A stretch of 64,000 nucleotides of DNA, taken from assembly GCF_015767675.1 (NCBI RefSeq), contig NZ_CP065217.1, forward strand, positions 2,480,001 through 2,544,000. Direction: 5' to 3'. This stretch comes from Vibrio navarrensis. GTDB lineage: Bacteria > Pseudomonadota > Gammaproteobacteria > Enterobacterales > Vibrionaceae. Within the stretch, counting starts at the first letter, position 1, and every line of letters starts with the position of its first letter. The position numbers were made by a program, and so were the translations under genes. The notes beneath the pieces are model-generated. The model did no database searches. It saw nothing but the letters and a program-made list of their open reading frames with translations, and was not told where the DNA came from. This document shows, piece by piece, positions 27,072-36,258 of the stretch.

Positions 27072-27863
27072 TTAGTAATCTTCAGCGAGATATTCATCGA
27101 GCAGATCTTCTTCTTGCTCATCAATCTCATCGACCGTCACTTCCGCTTTAAACGCTTGGCGTTGTAAGTAGACTTCTCGCGTCAGAGCATACGGATCGGG
27201 CGACGTATCCAACTGCGCTTCTTGAGAAACGAGCAGCGCGCGTGTTTCCATCCCTTCGAAAGCCCATTTGCCTAAACTCGCCCAAAAGTTGAGATAAACT
27301 AATGGCACATATAGGCCATCCACCGTATCAGTCACTTCTCGCACGGTATAAGGGCCATAGCCTGGGAGCATTAAATAAGGACCGTTGCCAACACCATAGT
27401 GCCCTGCTGCATCACTAAAAGACTTATTGTCGTTTTTATTGATCCCCGCGGCTGAAGCAATGTCGATTAAGCCAAGCAGGCCAAAGGTCGAGTTTATCCA
27501 AAAACGGTTAAAGTGATTGACCGCTTTCTCGCCATTGCCCATTAAAAGGTTATTCACCACACTGGATGGCTCATCCAAGTTGGAAAAAAAGTTGGCAATG
27601 CCAGAGCGAACGGGGGTCGGCGTGTATTCTACATACGCTAATGAAACGGGTCTCACTAAGTAGGGATCGAGGTATTCGTAGTTCAGTGTCCACATCGAGC
27701 GGTTGAACGATTCAAACGGATCGCCATCGTAGCTTGTTTGGTCCGAAGTGGTTTCAGACGTTTCTCCTGCACTCTCTGGCACGGATGAACAGCCAGCGAG
27801 TCCCATCAGCAGTGCCAGCAAAACCAGCAAAGATTTCCCTTGGTTTAACATGATCATTTCCAT
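27072..27863 (-). CDS. mlaA: MlaA (VacJ) outer-membrane lipoprotein
   Basis: MlaA removes misplaced phospholipids from the outer leaflet of the outer membrane and passes them to MlaC in the Mla pathway. The 263-residue precursor has a lipoprotein signal with lipobox LAGC; the modified cysteine is followed by SS, so outer-membrane sorting is likely. The family core is DPFESFNRSMWTLNYE and a later PGYGPYTVRE. The acidic C-terminus (DEQEEDLLDEYLAED) is long. The ATG at 27863 or an ATG four codons downstream (MLNQGKS) could be the start; neither has a strong ribosome site. Its place beside fadL and fadIJ groups envelope lipid functions. Confidence 0.92.
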   Translation of the reverse strand: MEMIMLNQGKSLLVLLALLMGLAGCSSVPESAGETSETTSDQTSYDGDPFESFNRSMWTLNYEYLDPYLVRPVSLAYVEYTPTPVRSGIANFFSNLDEPSSVVNNLLMGNGEKAVNHFNRFWINSTFGLLGLIDIASAAGINKNDNKSFSDAAGHYGVGNGPYLMLPGYGPYTVREVTDTVDGLYVPLVYLNFWASLGKWAFEGMETRALLVSQEAQLDTSPDPYALTREVYLQRQAFKAEVTVDEIDEQEEDLLDEYLAEDY

Positions 27864-27882
27864 CGTGACAACGAATCAATAT

Positions 27883-27903
27883 AAAGGCCAGCAATCGCTG
27901 GCC
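27883..27903 (-). terminator. Weak terminator after ccmI
   Basis: GGCCAGC AATC GCTGGCC is a perfect 7-bp stem in the 68 bp between ccmI and mlaA. On the minus strand it is followed by only TTTATATT, so termination may be partial and mlaA may be read from the ccm operon. Confidence 0.5.
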
Positions 27904-27931
27904 CATAGATTCTACGCAATAGTAAACGAGA

Positions 27932-29146
27932 TTAATATTGTTTATTAATCGTTACTGTAACAGGCTGATTGATTGCAACCGCCTCACTTTCACCATACCA
28001 ATCATGATCGCGAGTGGTGACATTGCCATCCGAATCCAGTCGGGCTCTGACCATCACTTCGCTTAAGCTCGACAAATTTTGCCCTTGCATCATGCTGTTA
28101 CTATCATCCAACATCACTGTCCGCGGAAATGAACCGAGTGGATAACGTGCCGCTGCGACGGGCATCGGTGAACCATCAGCGCGATGCACTGAGACAATCA
28201 GCACCGCATTGGGATCCGCTTGTACATTTGGCGCAAGTTCAATGGTAACAGCAACACCGGAGGCGGCTGGTGCTCCTTCTCCCAAACGCTGTTTGGCACT
28301 TTCAATACTGCGAGAGAGCATCTCATAGCGGCTGTCTTCAGGGCCAATCATCTGTTGCATGATGCTCCAGTACTTCACTGCTGCGGCAAAATCTTGACGC
28401 TCAAAAGCATCAAACGCCAGCAAAGAGAAGACTCGCAAATCAACATAATCTTGCTGGACCAGCTCACCTAAAATAGACCGTGCATTGGCTTGATCCATTT
28501 CATCTTGTGACAACATTAGCGCTTGTGCATAACCCAGCTTGACGTCTGCGTCGTTAGGTTGGATATCGTACGCTTTTCGCATGGCATCAATCGCAGTGCC
28601 AATATCGCGGTTAGCCAACGCAATACGCCCCAACAACAACCAGCCTGTGGAATCTTGTGGCTGGTAGTGCAAACGGGTACGTAGTGCCAGAGTCAGGTCT
28701 TGCATCTCTTCATCGCTGAGTGGCTCTGCAATGGAAGACATCAGCTTTTTCGATAATTCCGGCAAGTTGGCACTGACTTGATGCCACGCATCCACCTCTT
28801 GGTATGCGCCAAATTTGATGTACAAGCCGTAACTGAGCACAATCGTAAGCAGTACAGAAGGGACAATTACCGCCGTGGAGGAAATGCGCGACTGCATTTT
28901 ATCCGTCTGCGATGGAATATCGTCGAGAAGTGACTGCTTAAGATCGGCGATCAATTCTTGTTGATCGACCACCAAACCTTCTGACGTTTCTTCTTGCAGC
29001 TCAGATAAACGGTCTTTGTAGAGCGCCTTGTTCAGTTCGTCACGCAAGATGTCGTCATTGTTCTCTTTGCGCTTGATGAGCGGCAAAGCGATCATCACGC
29101 ACGCTAATACACTCAGGGCAACGGTGGATAACCAAAATAGTGTCAT
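27932..29146 (-). CDS. ccmI: Cytochrome c maturation protein CcmI
   Basis: CcmI holds apocytochrome c and delivers it to the CcmF/CcmH heme ligation machinery. The 404-residue protein has two membrane helices (about 3-20 and 95-115), joined by a cytosolic leucine-zipper-like loop, and then a periplasmic TPR region (about 150-290, GWLLLGRIALANRDIGTAIDAMRKAY) and a C-terminal beta domain. It is the last ccm gene, and its ATG overlaps the ccmH stop. Confidence 0.92.
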   Translation of the reverse strand: MTLFWLSTVALSVLACVMIALPLIKRKENNDDILRDELNKALYKDRLSELQEETSEGLVVDQQELIADLKQSLLDDIPSQTDKMQSRISSTAVIVPSVLLTIVLSYGLYIKFGAYQEVDAWHQVSANLPELSKKLMSSIAEPLSDEEMQDLTLALRTRLHYQPQDSTGWLLLGRIALANRDIGTAIDAMRKAYDIQPNDADVKLGYAQALMLSQDEMDQANARSILGELVQQDYVDLRVFSLLAFDAFERQDFAAAVKYWSIMQQMIGPEDSRYEMLSRSIESAKQRLGEGAPAASGVAVTIELAPNVQADPNAVLIVSVHRADGSPMPVAAARYPLGSFPRTVMLDDSNSMMQGQNLSSLSEVMVRARLDSDGNVTTRDHDWYGESEAVAINQPVTVTINKQY

Positions 29147-29628
29147 TACTGCTTGTCTCCGTTGTTTTCATCCTGAAGTAATGCTTTTAAACGCGCTTCT
29201 TTCTCTGCGTCCCATTTTTCTTGCTCGCTAGCACTGACTGCTTTGCGCTTTCGGCTGCGCAAGATAATCAGAGAAAATCCGATGAGCAAGACCGCCAGCG
29301 GTCCAAGCCAGAGGATGGACGTCGCGGCAGTGAGCGGCGGATTGTAAGTCACAAAATTGCCATAGCGCGCCACCATATAATCGATGATTTCTTGCTTGGA
29401 TTTACCTTCTTTGGTCATCTCATACACTTTATGGCGCAAATCTTGCGCTAAAGCGGCGTTCGAATCAGCGATAGTGTTGTTTTGACATTTCGGGCAGCGC
29501 AAGGTGTTACCAAGCTCTTTAAATTGCTGTTCTTGCTGCAAATTATCGAACTCGTACACTTCAATCGCGGCATAAGCAGACAAAGAGAAAGTCATGGCGG
29601 TGAATAACGCCCAAATCCACTTTTTCAT
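29146..29628 (-). CDS. ccmH: Cytochrome c maturation protein CcmH
   Basis: A periplasmic, membrane-anchored thiol-redox protein that reduces the heme-binding CXXCH cysteines of apocytochrome c. The 160 residues include a signal peptide (1-21), the active pair Cys45/Cys48 in LRCPKCQNNTIADS, and a C-terminal membrane helix (about 105-125, ILWLGPLAVLLIGFSLIIL). This is the short form without the TPR domain, which is the separate ccmI here. It overlaps ccmG by 4 bp and ccmI by 1 bp. Confidence 0.94.
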   Translation of the reverse strand: MKKWIWALFTAMTFSLSAYAAIEVYEFDNLQQEQQFKELGNTLRCPKCQNNTIADSNAALAQDLRHKVYEMTKEGKSKQEIIDYMVARYGNFVTYNPPLTAATSILWLGPLAVLLIGFSLIILRSRKRKAVSASEQEKWDAEKEARLKALLQDENNGDKQ

Positions 29629-30179
29629 TGCTTCGCCTCCTGAACTAACTGCTGGTAAAGCGGTTCAAGGGTTTCGGCCCAGTTGCGCGGATTGACATCC
29701 CCAACATGGCGATAACGAATCACCCCTTCGGCGTCAATGACAAAGGTTTCAGGAGCGCCATACACGCCGAGATCCAAGCCCAACATGCCGTTGCCATCAA
29801 ACAAGCTGATGAGATAAGGATTGCCGAGATCGTTCAGCCATCCCACCGCTTTATTGCGATCATCTTTGTAGTTCATACCGATGATTTTTACCCCTTGCGA
29901 GGCGAGTTGATTGAGATACTGGTGCTCTGCGTAGCAGGTTGGACACCAAGTAGCCCAAACATTAAGCAGTAACGGCTCACCTTTAAAGATCGCTTGATCA
30001 TAAAGCTTGCCCGGCTCAACCAAATCTTCCAAACGGAACTGAGGTACTGGTTTACCGATAAGTACCGACTCCAATTTGGTTGGATCATCACCGTGCTGGT
30101 TCCTTACCAACTGGGTGGCAAACGTCGCCGCGAGAATCAGAAAAATCGCCAGCGGAATAAAGAGCACTTTCTTATTCAT
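29625..30179 (-). CDS. ccmG: Thiol:disulfide interchange protein CcmG (DsbE)
   Basis: A membrane-tethered thioredoxin-fold reductase that passes electrons from DsbD to CcmH and apocytochrome. The 184 residues show an N-terminal anchor (5-22) and the active site Cys79-Pro-Thr-Cys82 in NVWATWCPTCYAEH. The cis-proline loop (GAPETFVID) and the glutamate region typical of CcmG are present. It starts directly after the ccmF stop. Confidence 0.95.
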   Translation of the reverse strand: MNKKVLFIPLAIFLILAATFATQLVRNQHGDDPTKLESVLIGKPVPQFRLEDLVEPGKLYDQAIFKGEPLLLNVWATWCPTCYAEHQYLNQLASQGVKIIGMNYKDDRNKAVGWLNDLGNPYLISLFDGNGMLGLDLGVYGAPETFVIDAEGVIRYRHVGDVNPRNWAETLEPLYQQLVQEAKQ

Positions 30180-32162
30180 TTACGCCTCCTGCTCTTGGTT
30201 TTTCATTGGCTCTTTGGCTCCTTTTTTCTTGCGAAAACGGTAGCGCCTGTCAGAAATCGCCAAAATACCGCCGAGTGACATGATGATAGAGCCAGCCCAG
30301 ATCCAACGAACAAAAGGTTTGTAGTAGATACGCACTGCCCATGAGCGGTTATCTTCCAAACGCTCACCCATTGCAATGTATAAATCGCGCGTAATACCAC
30401 GGTCGATCGCCGCCTCAGTCATCATGGATTTCGCTGTGCGGTAGAAGCGTTTTTCCGCATGCAAGGTATTGATGTAATTACCGTTGTGGCTAACTTCAAA
30501 ATCGGCGATATAGCCGTCGTAGTTCGGGCCGTCTTTATCTCTTAGGCCTGAGAAGTAAAAGTCGTAGCCTTGGATTTGAAAATGCTCACCCGGTGCCAAG
30601 CGCACATCTCGCTCAATGCTGAAATTTTGTACCATGGCAATACCGATCACCGTTACCGCCAAACCGACGTGGCCCAACATCATTGCCCAGTGACTGCGTT
30701 GCAGTTTACCTACGCCTTCAACGAATGAGTGGCGATGAGTCGCGCGTTGATACAGTTCAAAAGCGTGCATTGTGATGATCCAAATGGCCATCACCCAACC
30801 AATGTACGCCATGGCATCAAAGAAGTCCGCGAGTAAATAGACACACAATGCGCCGAGACCCAGTGAAATCACCGCTGAGATCAGCATCGGTTTGTACAAA
30901 GACGAGAGCTGGTCACGCTTCCAACGAATCAGTGGGCCAATCCCCAGCAGGAAAGCAAACGGCATCATCAACCATGCGAAAAGCATATTGAAGAATGGCG
31001 CGCCAATCGAGACCGAACCCAAACCCAACTGTTTATGCACTAGCGGCAGCAAGGTGCCAACCAGCACCACCACGAGAGCGGCGATGAGCATGACGTTATT
31101 CGCAAGCAAGGCATTTTCTCGTGAAATGAGCTCAAAGTTGCCGCGAACTCGCACTGATGCGCCTTTAACGGCAAACAGTAACAGTGAGCCGCCGATGACA
31201 AACACCAAGAAACCAAGAATAAACATACCACGAGCGGGATCAGAGGCAAAAGCATGCACCGAGACCAGAACACCCGAACGGACCAAGAAGGTACCGAGCA
31301 GGCTGAGCGAAAACGCCGAAATCGCGAGTAGTACCGTCCAAGCTTTAAAAGTGCCGCGTTTTTCAGTGACCGCTAACGAGTGCATGAGTGCGGTGCCCGC
31401 CAACCAAGGCATGAACGACGCGTTTTCTACTGGATCCCAGAACCACCAGCCGCCCCAGCCAAGCTCGTAATATGCCCACCAAGAACCTAGAGCGATGCCC
31501 AACGTCAAAAATACCCAAGCCGCAGTTGTCCACGGACGAGACCAACGCGCCCAGGCGGTGTCCAATCGACCAGTCATCAGTGAGGCAATCGCAAACGAGA
31601 AGGCAACCGAAAAGCCGACATAACCCATGTAGAGCATTGGAGGATGGACGATAAGACCTGGGTCTTGCAGCAGCGGGTTAAGATCGCGGCCATCAACCGG
31701 GAAGAAAGGCAGAGTACGTAAGAATGGGTTCGATGTGACGATGATGAACAGCAAAAAGCCAACAGATATCATCCCCATGACGGCAAGTACTCGCGCGACT
31801 GATTCTTGCGGCATACCACGGCTAAAAGTGGCGACGGCAACGGTCCATGCGGCTTGGATCAAGACCCACAGCAGTAAAGAGCCCTCGTGAGCTCCCCAAA
31901 CCGCTGTGAGACGATAATACCAAGGTAACTGGCTGTTTGAGTTACTCACGACGTATTGCAAGGTGAAATCGTTGGCATAAAAGCCGTACGCAAGCGCCGC
32001 GAAGGAGAAGAGCAACATCAAGAACATCGCCCAAGAAAGAGGGCGAGCGCTGTTCATCAGCATGGTGTTGTTGTTGGAAGCCCCCCACAATGGCAATGCG
32101 CTCAATAAAACGGCCATTGACAGAGAGAGGATCAGGGCAAAATGCCCAATTTCAGCAATCAT
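30180..32162 (-). CDS. ccmF: Heme lyase CcmF
   Basis: The large heme handling subunit that takes heme from holo-CcmE and ligates it to apocytochrome c. The 660 residues hold about 15 membrane helices and the periplasmic WWD motif ([20 protein letters not shown]), with conserved histidines nearby ([18 protein letters not shown]). The gene overlaps ccmE by 4 bp. Confidence 0.96.
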   Translation of the reverse strand: MIAEIGHFALILSLSMAVLLSALPLWGASNNNTMLMNSARPLSWAMFLMLLFSFAALAYGFYANDFTLQYVVSNSNSQLPWYYRLTAVWGAHEGSLLLWVLIQAAWTVAVATFSRGMPQESVARVLAVMGMISVGFLLFIIVTSNPFLRTLPFFPVDGRDLNPLLQDPGLIVHPPMLYMGYVGFSVAFSFAIASLMTGRLDTAWARWSRPWTTAAWVFLTLGIALGSWWAYYELGWGGWWFWDPVENASFMPWLAGTALMHSLAVTEKRGTFKAWTVLLAISAFSLSLLGTFLVRSGVLVSVHAFASDPARGMFILGFLVFVIGGSLLLFAVKGASVRVRGNFELISRENALLANNVMLIAALVVVLVGTLLPLVHKQLGLGSVSIGAPFFNMLFAWLMMPFAFLLGIGPLIRWKRDQLSSLYKPMLISAVISLGLGALCVYLLADFFDAMAYIGWVMAIWIITMHAFELYQRATHRHSFVEGVGKLQRSHWAMMLGHVGLAVTVIGIAMVQNFSIERDVRLAPGEHFQIQGYDFYFSGLRDKDGPNYDGYIADFEVSHNGNYINTLHAEKRFYRTAKSMMTEAAIDRGITRDLYIAMGERLEDNRSWAVRIYYKPFVRWIWAGSIIMSLGGILAISDRRYRFRKKKGAKEPMKNQEQEA

Positions 32163-32644
32163 TGACCACTCCCCTGTTTTTGCTCATTGGTGTACTGCAA
32201 CGGTGCATGATTTTTTTCCATCGCTTCGGCAATTTCTGGCGGCATGTACTCTTCATCGTGTTTTGCCAGTACTTCGAAAGCTTCTACTGTGGTCGCATTT
32301 TTGAGCACGCCTTGAGCCACAATGCCCTGCCCCTCGCGGAACAGATCAGGGAGTATGCCCTCGTACTCAATGGTCACTTTGGGTCCAACATCGGCAAGTT
32401 CGAAGCTCACTTTCAGTGATTCAGGATCGCGACGAACCGATCCCTTCACCACCATTCCGCCAATTCGAAGCCGCTGCCCCACTTCGGGTTTAGTACCATC
32501 ATCTTTGCCTTGAACGAGCTCAGTTGGCGTGTAAAACAGGTCCATATTCTGGCTCAGCGCGTACAACATCAAACCAATGGTCGCCCCAATGCCGACAAAG
32601 ATGGCTAAGATAATACTCAGTCTCTTTTTACGTCTTGGATTCAT
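32159..32644 (-). CDS. ccmE: Heme chaperone CcmE
   Basis: Binds heme covalently in the periplasm and carries it to CcmF. The 161-residue protein has one N-terminal anchor (about 9-30), an OB-fold body, and the heme-binding His129 with Tyr133 in the HxxxY motif ([11 protein letters not shown]), followed by a flexible tail. It is encoded between ccmD and ccmF with 4-bp overlaps on both sides. Confidence 0.96.
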   Translation of the reverse strand: MNPRRKKRLSIILAIFVGIGATIGLMLYALSQNMDLFYTPTELVQGKDDGTKPEVGQRLRIGGMVVKGSVRRDPESLKVSFELADVGPKVTIEYEGILPDLFREGQGIVAQGVLKNATTVEAFEVLAKHDEEYMPPEIAEAMEKNHAPLQYTNEQKQGSGQ

Positions 32645-32847
32645 AGGGTATTCTCCATATTCTTGGCGGCATCAATACGAGCCTGTCTATCAATTTTTGC
32701 TTTCACTTCGTCGAGCAAAGCACGTGTGCGACGAGCGCTGCTTACGTATAAAGCCAACATGGCCAAAAAAGTAATAGCAAATGAGCCCCACACATATGCT
32801 GCGTAGCCACCCATAGCAAAAAAATCACTCAGAGATTCAAAATACAT
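32641..32847 (-). CDS. ccmD: Heme exporter protein CcmD
   Basis: A small single-span membrane protein of 68 residues (helix at about 14-35, [18 protein letters not shown]) that helps release holo-CcmE from CcmABC. Its length and the [11 protein letters not shown] start are typical. It is encoded directly after ccmC with 11 bp between them. Confidence 0.92.
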   Translation of the reverse strand: MYFESLSDFFAMGGYAAYVWGSFAITFLAMLALYVSSARRTRALLDEVKAKIDRQARIDAAKNMENTL

Positions 32848-32858
32848 AACTCAATACC

Positions 32859-33602
32859 TCACTGAGTTTTAGCCAAAGCGAGCTCTTTCACCCAAGGGCG
32901 ATGACTCTCTTTACTTAAAATTTCATTGCGAAAACGCACCATAGCGACCGCACCAAAGAAGAACGCAAAACCAAAAATGTTCAGAAGTAACGGCCAAAGC
33001 ATTGAAGCTGATATGGACGGTTTTGCAAATTTAGTAATCGTGGCGCCTTGATGAAGCGTGTTCCACCACTCGACTGAGAAATGGATAATCGGTAGGTTAA
33101 TTACGCCAACAATCGCCAATATACCTGCTGCTTTCGCGGCGGTTTTTTGATCATCAAAAGCGTGATAAAGGGCAATTACGCCCAGGTAGAGAAACAGCAG
33201 GATCAACTCTGAAGTTAGGCGTGCATCCCAAACCCACCACGTTCCCCACATGGGTTTACCCCAAACTGCCCCCGTCACTAAAGCAATAAAGGTATACACA
33301 GCGCCAATCGGAGCCATCGCCAGCGCTGCCATATCCGCGAGACGTAATTGCCATACGATGCCAATAAACGCGGCTATCGCCATCGACATGTACACCCCCA
33401 TAGACCAAATGGCCGATGGGACATGGATATAAATGATACGGAAACTATCGCCCTGTTGGTAATCTGATGGGGCAAACGCCAACCCCCAAATGCTGCCAAC
33501 GAGCAACAAAATTAAGGCCAGCACAGAAAACCAAGGCAACAATTTACCACTGAGTTGGTAAACTGCCTCCGGCTTTGCATAGGGATGGAGCCATTTCCAC
33601 AT
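32859..33602 (-). CDS. ccmC: Heme transporter CcmC
   Basis: Presents heme to CcmE on the periplasmic side. The 247 residues make six membrane helices with the tryptophan-rich WWD motif (GKPMWGTWWVWDARLTSE) and flanking histidines (YIHVPSAIW, IHFSVEWW). A 107-bp gap separates it from ccmB, longer than other ccm spacings, and might hold an internal promoter; I see no convincing hexamers in it. Confidence 0.96.
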   Translation of the reverse strand: MWKWLHPYAKPEAVYQLSGKLLPWFSVLALILLLVGSIWGLAFAPSDYQQGDSFRIIYIHVPSAIWSMGVYMSMAIAAFIGIVWQLRLADMAALAMAPIGAVYTFIALVTGAVWGKPMWGTWWVWDARLTSELILLFLYLGVIALYHAFDDQKTAAKAAGILAIVGVINLPIIHFSVEWWNTLHQGATITKFAKPSISASMLWPLLLNIFGFAFFFGAVAMVRFRNEILSKESHRPWVKELALAKTQ

Positions 33603-33709
33603 GTCTATTTCTCACTCTACTTCACAGGACACAAACAGCGTGTGACACACTCGCTGTGCGATCGTTATTTTTATTAGTGTAATCTTGTTGCAAAGGTGAT
33701 TTGACACAC

Positions 33710-34378
33710 CTAGTTAACGCTGACTCTCAGAGCCGCGCTTATTGCAAATGGAGTTAAGGTTGTTGCCCCCACCAGCATCGCACCCAGAATGGCCAGTTGG
33801 CCGCTATAACCCATTCCTAATGCCGCAGCATCAATCGCCGAGGTAGCAAAAATCAAAATAGGGATGTACAGCGGTAGGATCAATAAGCTCAGTAGCACAC
33901 CACCTTTTTGTAACCCTACGGTTAACCCGACGCCAATCGCACCAATGAAACTTAGCGTCGGAGTGCCAACAAGCAGTGTCAACACCACCGCTAACCAGGT
34001 ATTAAAATCGAGCGATAAAATAATCGCCAATACTGGGCTAATCAAAATCAGCGGCAAGCCTGTCAATACCCAATGAGATATGACCTTAGAGATCACCACA
34101 AGTTGCAATGGGATCGGCATCAGCATCATTTGCTCAAGCGAGCCATCTTGAAAATCGTCACGAAATAATCGCTCAAGCGATAACAAAGCAGAGAGCAGTG
34201 CAGCGACCCACACAATGCCTGCCGCAATTCGTGCTAATAGGTTGGGCTCTGGACCAATGCTCAATGGAAATAAGGTAATCACGATGATGAAAAACCACAG
34301 TGGATTTAACACGTCAGCTTGACGTCGAAACGCTATCAGCAATTCACGGCGGATAATGGTCGTCATGGCCGAGATCAT
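33710..34378 (-). CDS. ccmB: Heme exporter membrane subunit CcmB
   Basis: The membrane partner of the CcmA ATPase, 222 residues with six helices. The family N-terminus IIRRELLIAFRRQADVLNPL is clear. I chose the ATG at 34378 (MISAMTT), one base after the ccmA stop, with a GGGTGA ribosome site inside the ccmA end; the frame stays open for 15 codons more, which would overlap ccmA and is not conserved. CcmAB hydrolyses ATP to free holo-CcmE from CcmC. Confidence 0.94.
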   Translation of the reverse strand: MISAMTTIIRRELLIAFRRQADVLNPLWFFIIVITLFPLSIGPEPNLLARIAAGIVWVAALLSALLSLERLFRDDFQDGSLEQMMLMPIPLQLVVISKVISHWVLTGLPLILISPVLAIILSLDFNTWLAVVLTLLVGTPTLSFIGAIGVGLTVGLQKGGVLLSLLILPLYIPILIFATSAIDAAALGMGYSGQLAILGAMLVGATTLTPFAISAALRVSVN

Positions 34379-34379
34379 A

Positions 34380-35006
34380 TTAGTCACCCAACTTAATTTT
34401 TCTGAGTTTCGGGCTATCAGCAAACATGTCCTGATGTGTGGTCAGAATCACAATGCCACCATTCTCAGCGTGCTGAGCAAACAGCGCCTCAAGAACTTTC
34501 ACCCCTTGCTTATCTATCGCGGTGAGTGGTTCATCCAAAATCCAAAGAATTTGTTTACTCAGCCATAAACGTGCCAGTGCAACTCTTCTTTGTTGACCGG
34601 CAGACAGTTGGGCGACAGGCACATCTTCTCGCCCTGCAAGCCCGACTTTGGCCAATGCTTGAAATATCACATCCCGAGAAGAAGATTCTTGATGAACAGA
34701 TTGATAAAAACTGAGATTTTCAAGCGCGGTCAGTTCTCTTTTTACTCCGGTCTGGTGCCCGAGGAATAAGAGATCTTGATGAAACTCATCTCTGCTTTTG
34801 TCAATTCGCTCCCCTTTCCAAAGAATCTCCCCCTCTTCTTTATCACCCAGCCCCGTGACAATGCGCAGTAAAGTCGTTTTGCCAGTGCCGTTACGCCCCT
34901 CGATCTGTACCAGCTCTCCGGGTTGGATAGAAAATGTCAAGTTCTCGAAAAGAACGCGCTCATCGCGAATAGCAGTTAGATTTGATACTTCCAGCATAAG
35001 CTTCAT
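34380..35006 (-). CDS. ccmA: Heme exporter ATPase CcmA
   Basis: An ABC ATPase of 208 residues: Walker [10 protein letters not shown] near 40, signature [14 protein letters not shown], Walker B ILWILDEP, and the H-loop in LTTHQDM. It is the first gene of ccmABCDEFGHI. The start at 35006 (MKLMLEV) has a weak ribosome site, and an ATG three codons in is an alternative. Confidence 0.95.
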   Translation of the reverse strand: MKLMLEVSNLTAIRDERVLFENLTFSIQPGELVQIEGRNGTGKTTLLRIVTGLGDKEEGEILWKGERIDKSRDEFHQDLLFLGHQTGVKRELTALENLSFYQSVHQESSSRDVIFQALAKVGLAGREDVPVAQLSAGQQRRVALARLWLSKQILWILDEPLTAIDKQGVKVLEALFAQHAENGGIVILTTHQDMFADSPKLRKIKLGD

Positions 35007-35145
35007 AGCTATATAAAATGAGCGGGTATATTAGCACATCTGTTCCGAGACAAGACAGGATAACAGGGCGTTCAAATTTGTAACTTCGTGAGAAATTGTT
35101 AACTGCTATCACAATTATTTAAATCTACGTCTAAAGGGGGATAGA

Positions 35146-35214
35146 ATGGTTGAACCTTGTACCAAGTGTTTCATGCAAAAGCAAAAAAGAAGCCGGAGCT
35201 TCTTTTTTGTTTGA
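35146..35214 (+). CDS. Possible 22-residue peptide gene, unrecognised
   Basis: Very tentative. An ATG with a strong AAAGGGGG ribosome site opens a 22-codon frame with a Cys-x-x-Cys pair (CTKC) and a basic stretch (KQKRSR). Upstream are a TTGTTA -35 (35096-35101) and TTAAAT -10 (35119-35124) at 17-bp spacing. The che operon terminator lies inside the frame; the plus-strand T-run ends a few bases before the stop codon, so a terminated transcript would lack a stop. It may be chance next to a bidirectional terminator. Confidence 0.25.
   Translation: MVEPCTKCFMQKQKRSRSFFFV
35183..35209. terminator. Terminator of the chemotaxis operon
   Basis: A6-GAAGC, a CGGA loop and GCTTC-T6 form a symmetrical terminator 18 bp past the DUF2802 stop. 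It ends the long flhA-to-DUF2802 run of minus-strand genes, and the symmetry lets it work on both strands. Confidence 0.88.
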
Positions 35215-35226
35215 CTGATTTCACGT

Positions 35227-35724
35227 TTATCGGCGTCCTTTGGGACGTTGAGATCGCGATGGCTCAAATTCATTAGGATGACCACTCAACGGCGGGACTT
35301 TCTCTTTACCCGCAATTTTCTTTTGCAGTGACAGCATCAGCTCCGCTTCGGCTTTGGGTAGCTCACACTCTTCAATCAGTTCGTTAATATCCGCACCGAG
35401 TTGGACCATCTTACTAGCTCTCGTGTAGAGACGACCATCAGTATCCGCCTGCTCTAACTCCACAATGCGATCGTTAAGATGCTGAATAATATCTTGCTGT
35501 TCAGTCACTCTCTGCCCCAATCCGACAACGACGGAGCGCACTTCAAGTAGCTGTTTATTCGCTTTTTGTAACTCTTTTTCAACGCTGCGTAATTGCAAAC
35601 GCTGGTGATCTTGCTGCTTCTGCAATGCACTCTTCGTGCGCCACTGCATGGATAACAAAAGCAGCACCACCAACATGGCACCACCAATCCACACAGCGGG
35701 GCTTTGGAAAAACGCTTCTACCAT
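35227..35724 (-). CDS. DUF2802 family protein of the chemotaxis operon
   Basis: A 165-residue protein with one N-terminal membrane helix (about 12-27, IGGAMLVVLLLLSMQW), a long coiled coil (about 35-95), and a C-terminal DUF2802 helix-turn-helix-like part (LYTRASKMVQLGADINELIEECELPKAEAELM). Its function is unknown. It is the last gene of the che operon in Vibrio and related polar flagellates and abuts cheW by a 1-bp overlap, so a link with arrays or motility is likely by context. Confidence 0.85.
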   Translation of the reverse strand: MVEAFFQSPAVWIGGAMLVVLLLLSMQWRTKSALQKQQDHQRLQLRSVEKELQKANKQLLEVRSVVVGLGQRVTEQQDIIQHLNDRIVELEQADTDGRLYTRASKMVQLGADINELIEECELPKAEAELMLSLQKKIAGKEKVPPLSGHPNEFEPSRSQRPKGRR

Positions 35725-36218
35725 TACAGATGAGCCATCTCATCCCATTCTTCGTCAGTCAGGAGTTTGTTCAAGTCAACCAAGATCAACAGCTTGCCGT
35801 CGCGGTTGCTGACACCTTGAATAAACTTAGCACTCTCATCGGTGCCCACTGAAGGCGTTGAATCGATTTCAGAAGAACGTAGGTAAACCACTTCAGCCAC
35901 ACTGTCCACCAAAATACCAATCACTTGGTGTTCAGACTCAATCACAATGATACGTGTGTTATCAGTAACTTCACCTTCCATCAAACCAAAACGTGCACGC
36001 GTATCGATAACGGTGACGACATTACCACGTAGGTTGATAATACCTAGCACATAATCAGGGGCGCCAGGAACTGGAGCGATTTCAGTGTAGCGAAGTACTT
36101 CACGTACCTGCATTACGTTGATGCCGTAAGTTTCTTCTTCCAGCTGGAACGTCACCCACTGAAGTACTTCATCACTTGTTTTATCTTTTTTCACTTCTAC
36201 TTCGTTAGAATGAGACAT
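35724..36218 (-). CDS. cheW: Chemotaxis coupling protein CheW
   Basis: Couples chemoreceptors to the CheA kinase in polar arrays. The 164 residues form one CheW domain (two SH3-like barrels) with the family stretches YGINVMQVREVLRY, APDYVLGIINLRGNVVTVID and IGILVDSVAEVV. The acidic C-terminus ends the domain. It follows parP by 40 bp. Confidence 0.95.
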   Translation of the reverse strand: MSHSNEVEVKKDKTSDEVLQWVTFQLEEETYGINVMQVREVLRYTEIAPVPGAPDYVLGIINLRGNVVTVIDTRARFGLMEGEVTDNTRIIVIESEHQVIGILVDSVAEVVYLRSSEIDSTPSVGTDESAKFIQGVSNRDGKLLILVDLNKLLTDEEWDEMAHL

Positions 36219-36258
36219 AGGTAATCCTCGTTAATGTCGTTCCCGACTTCTCAAATGC

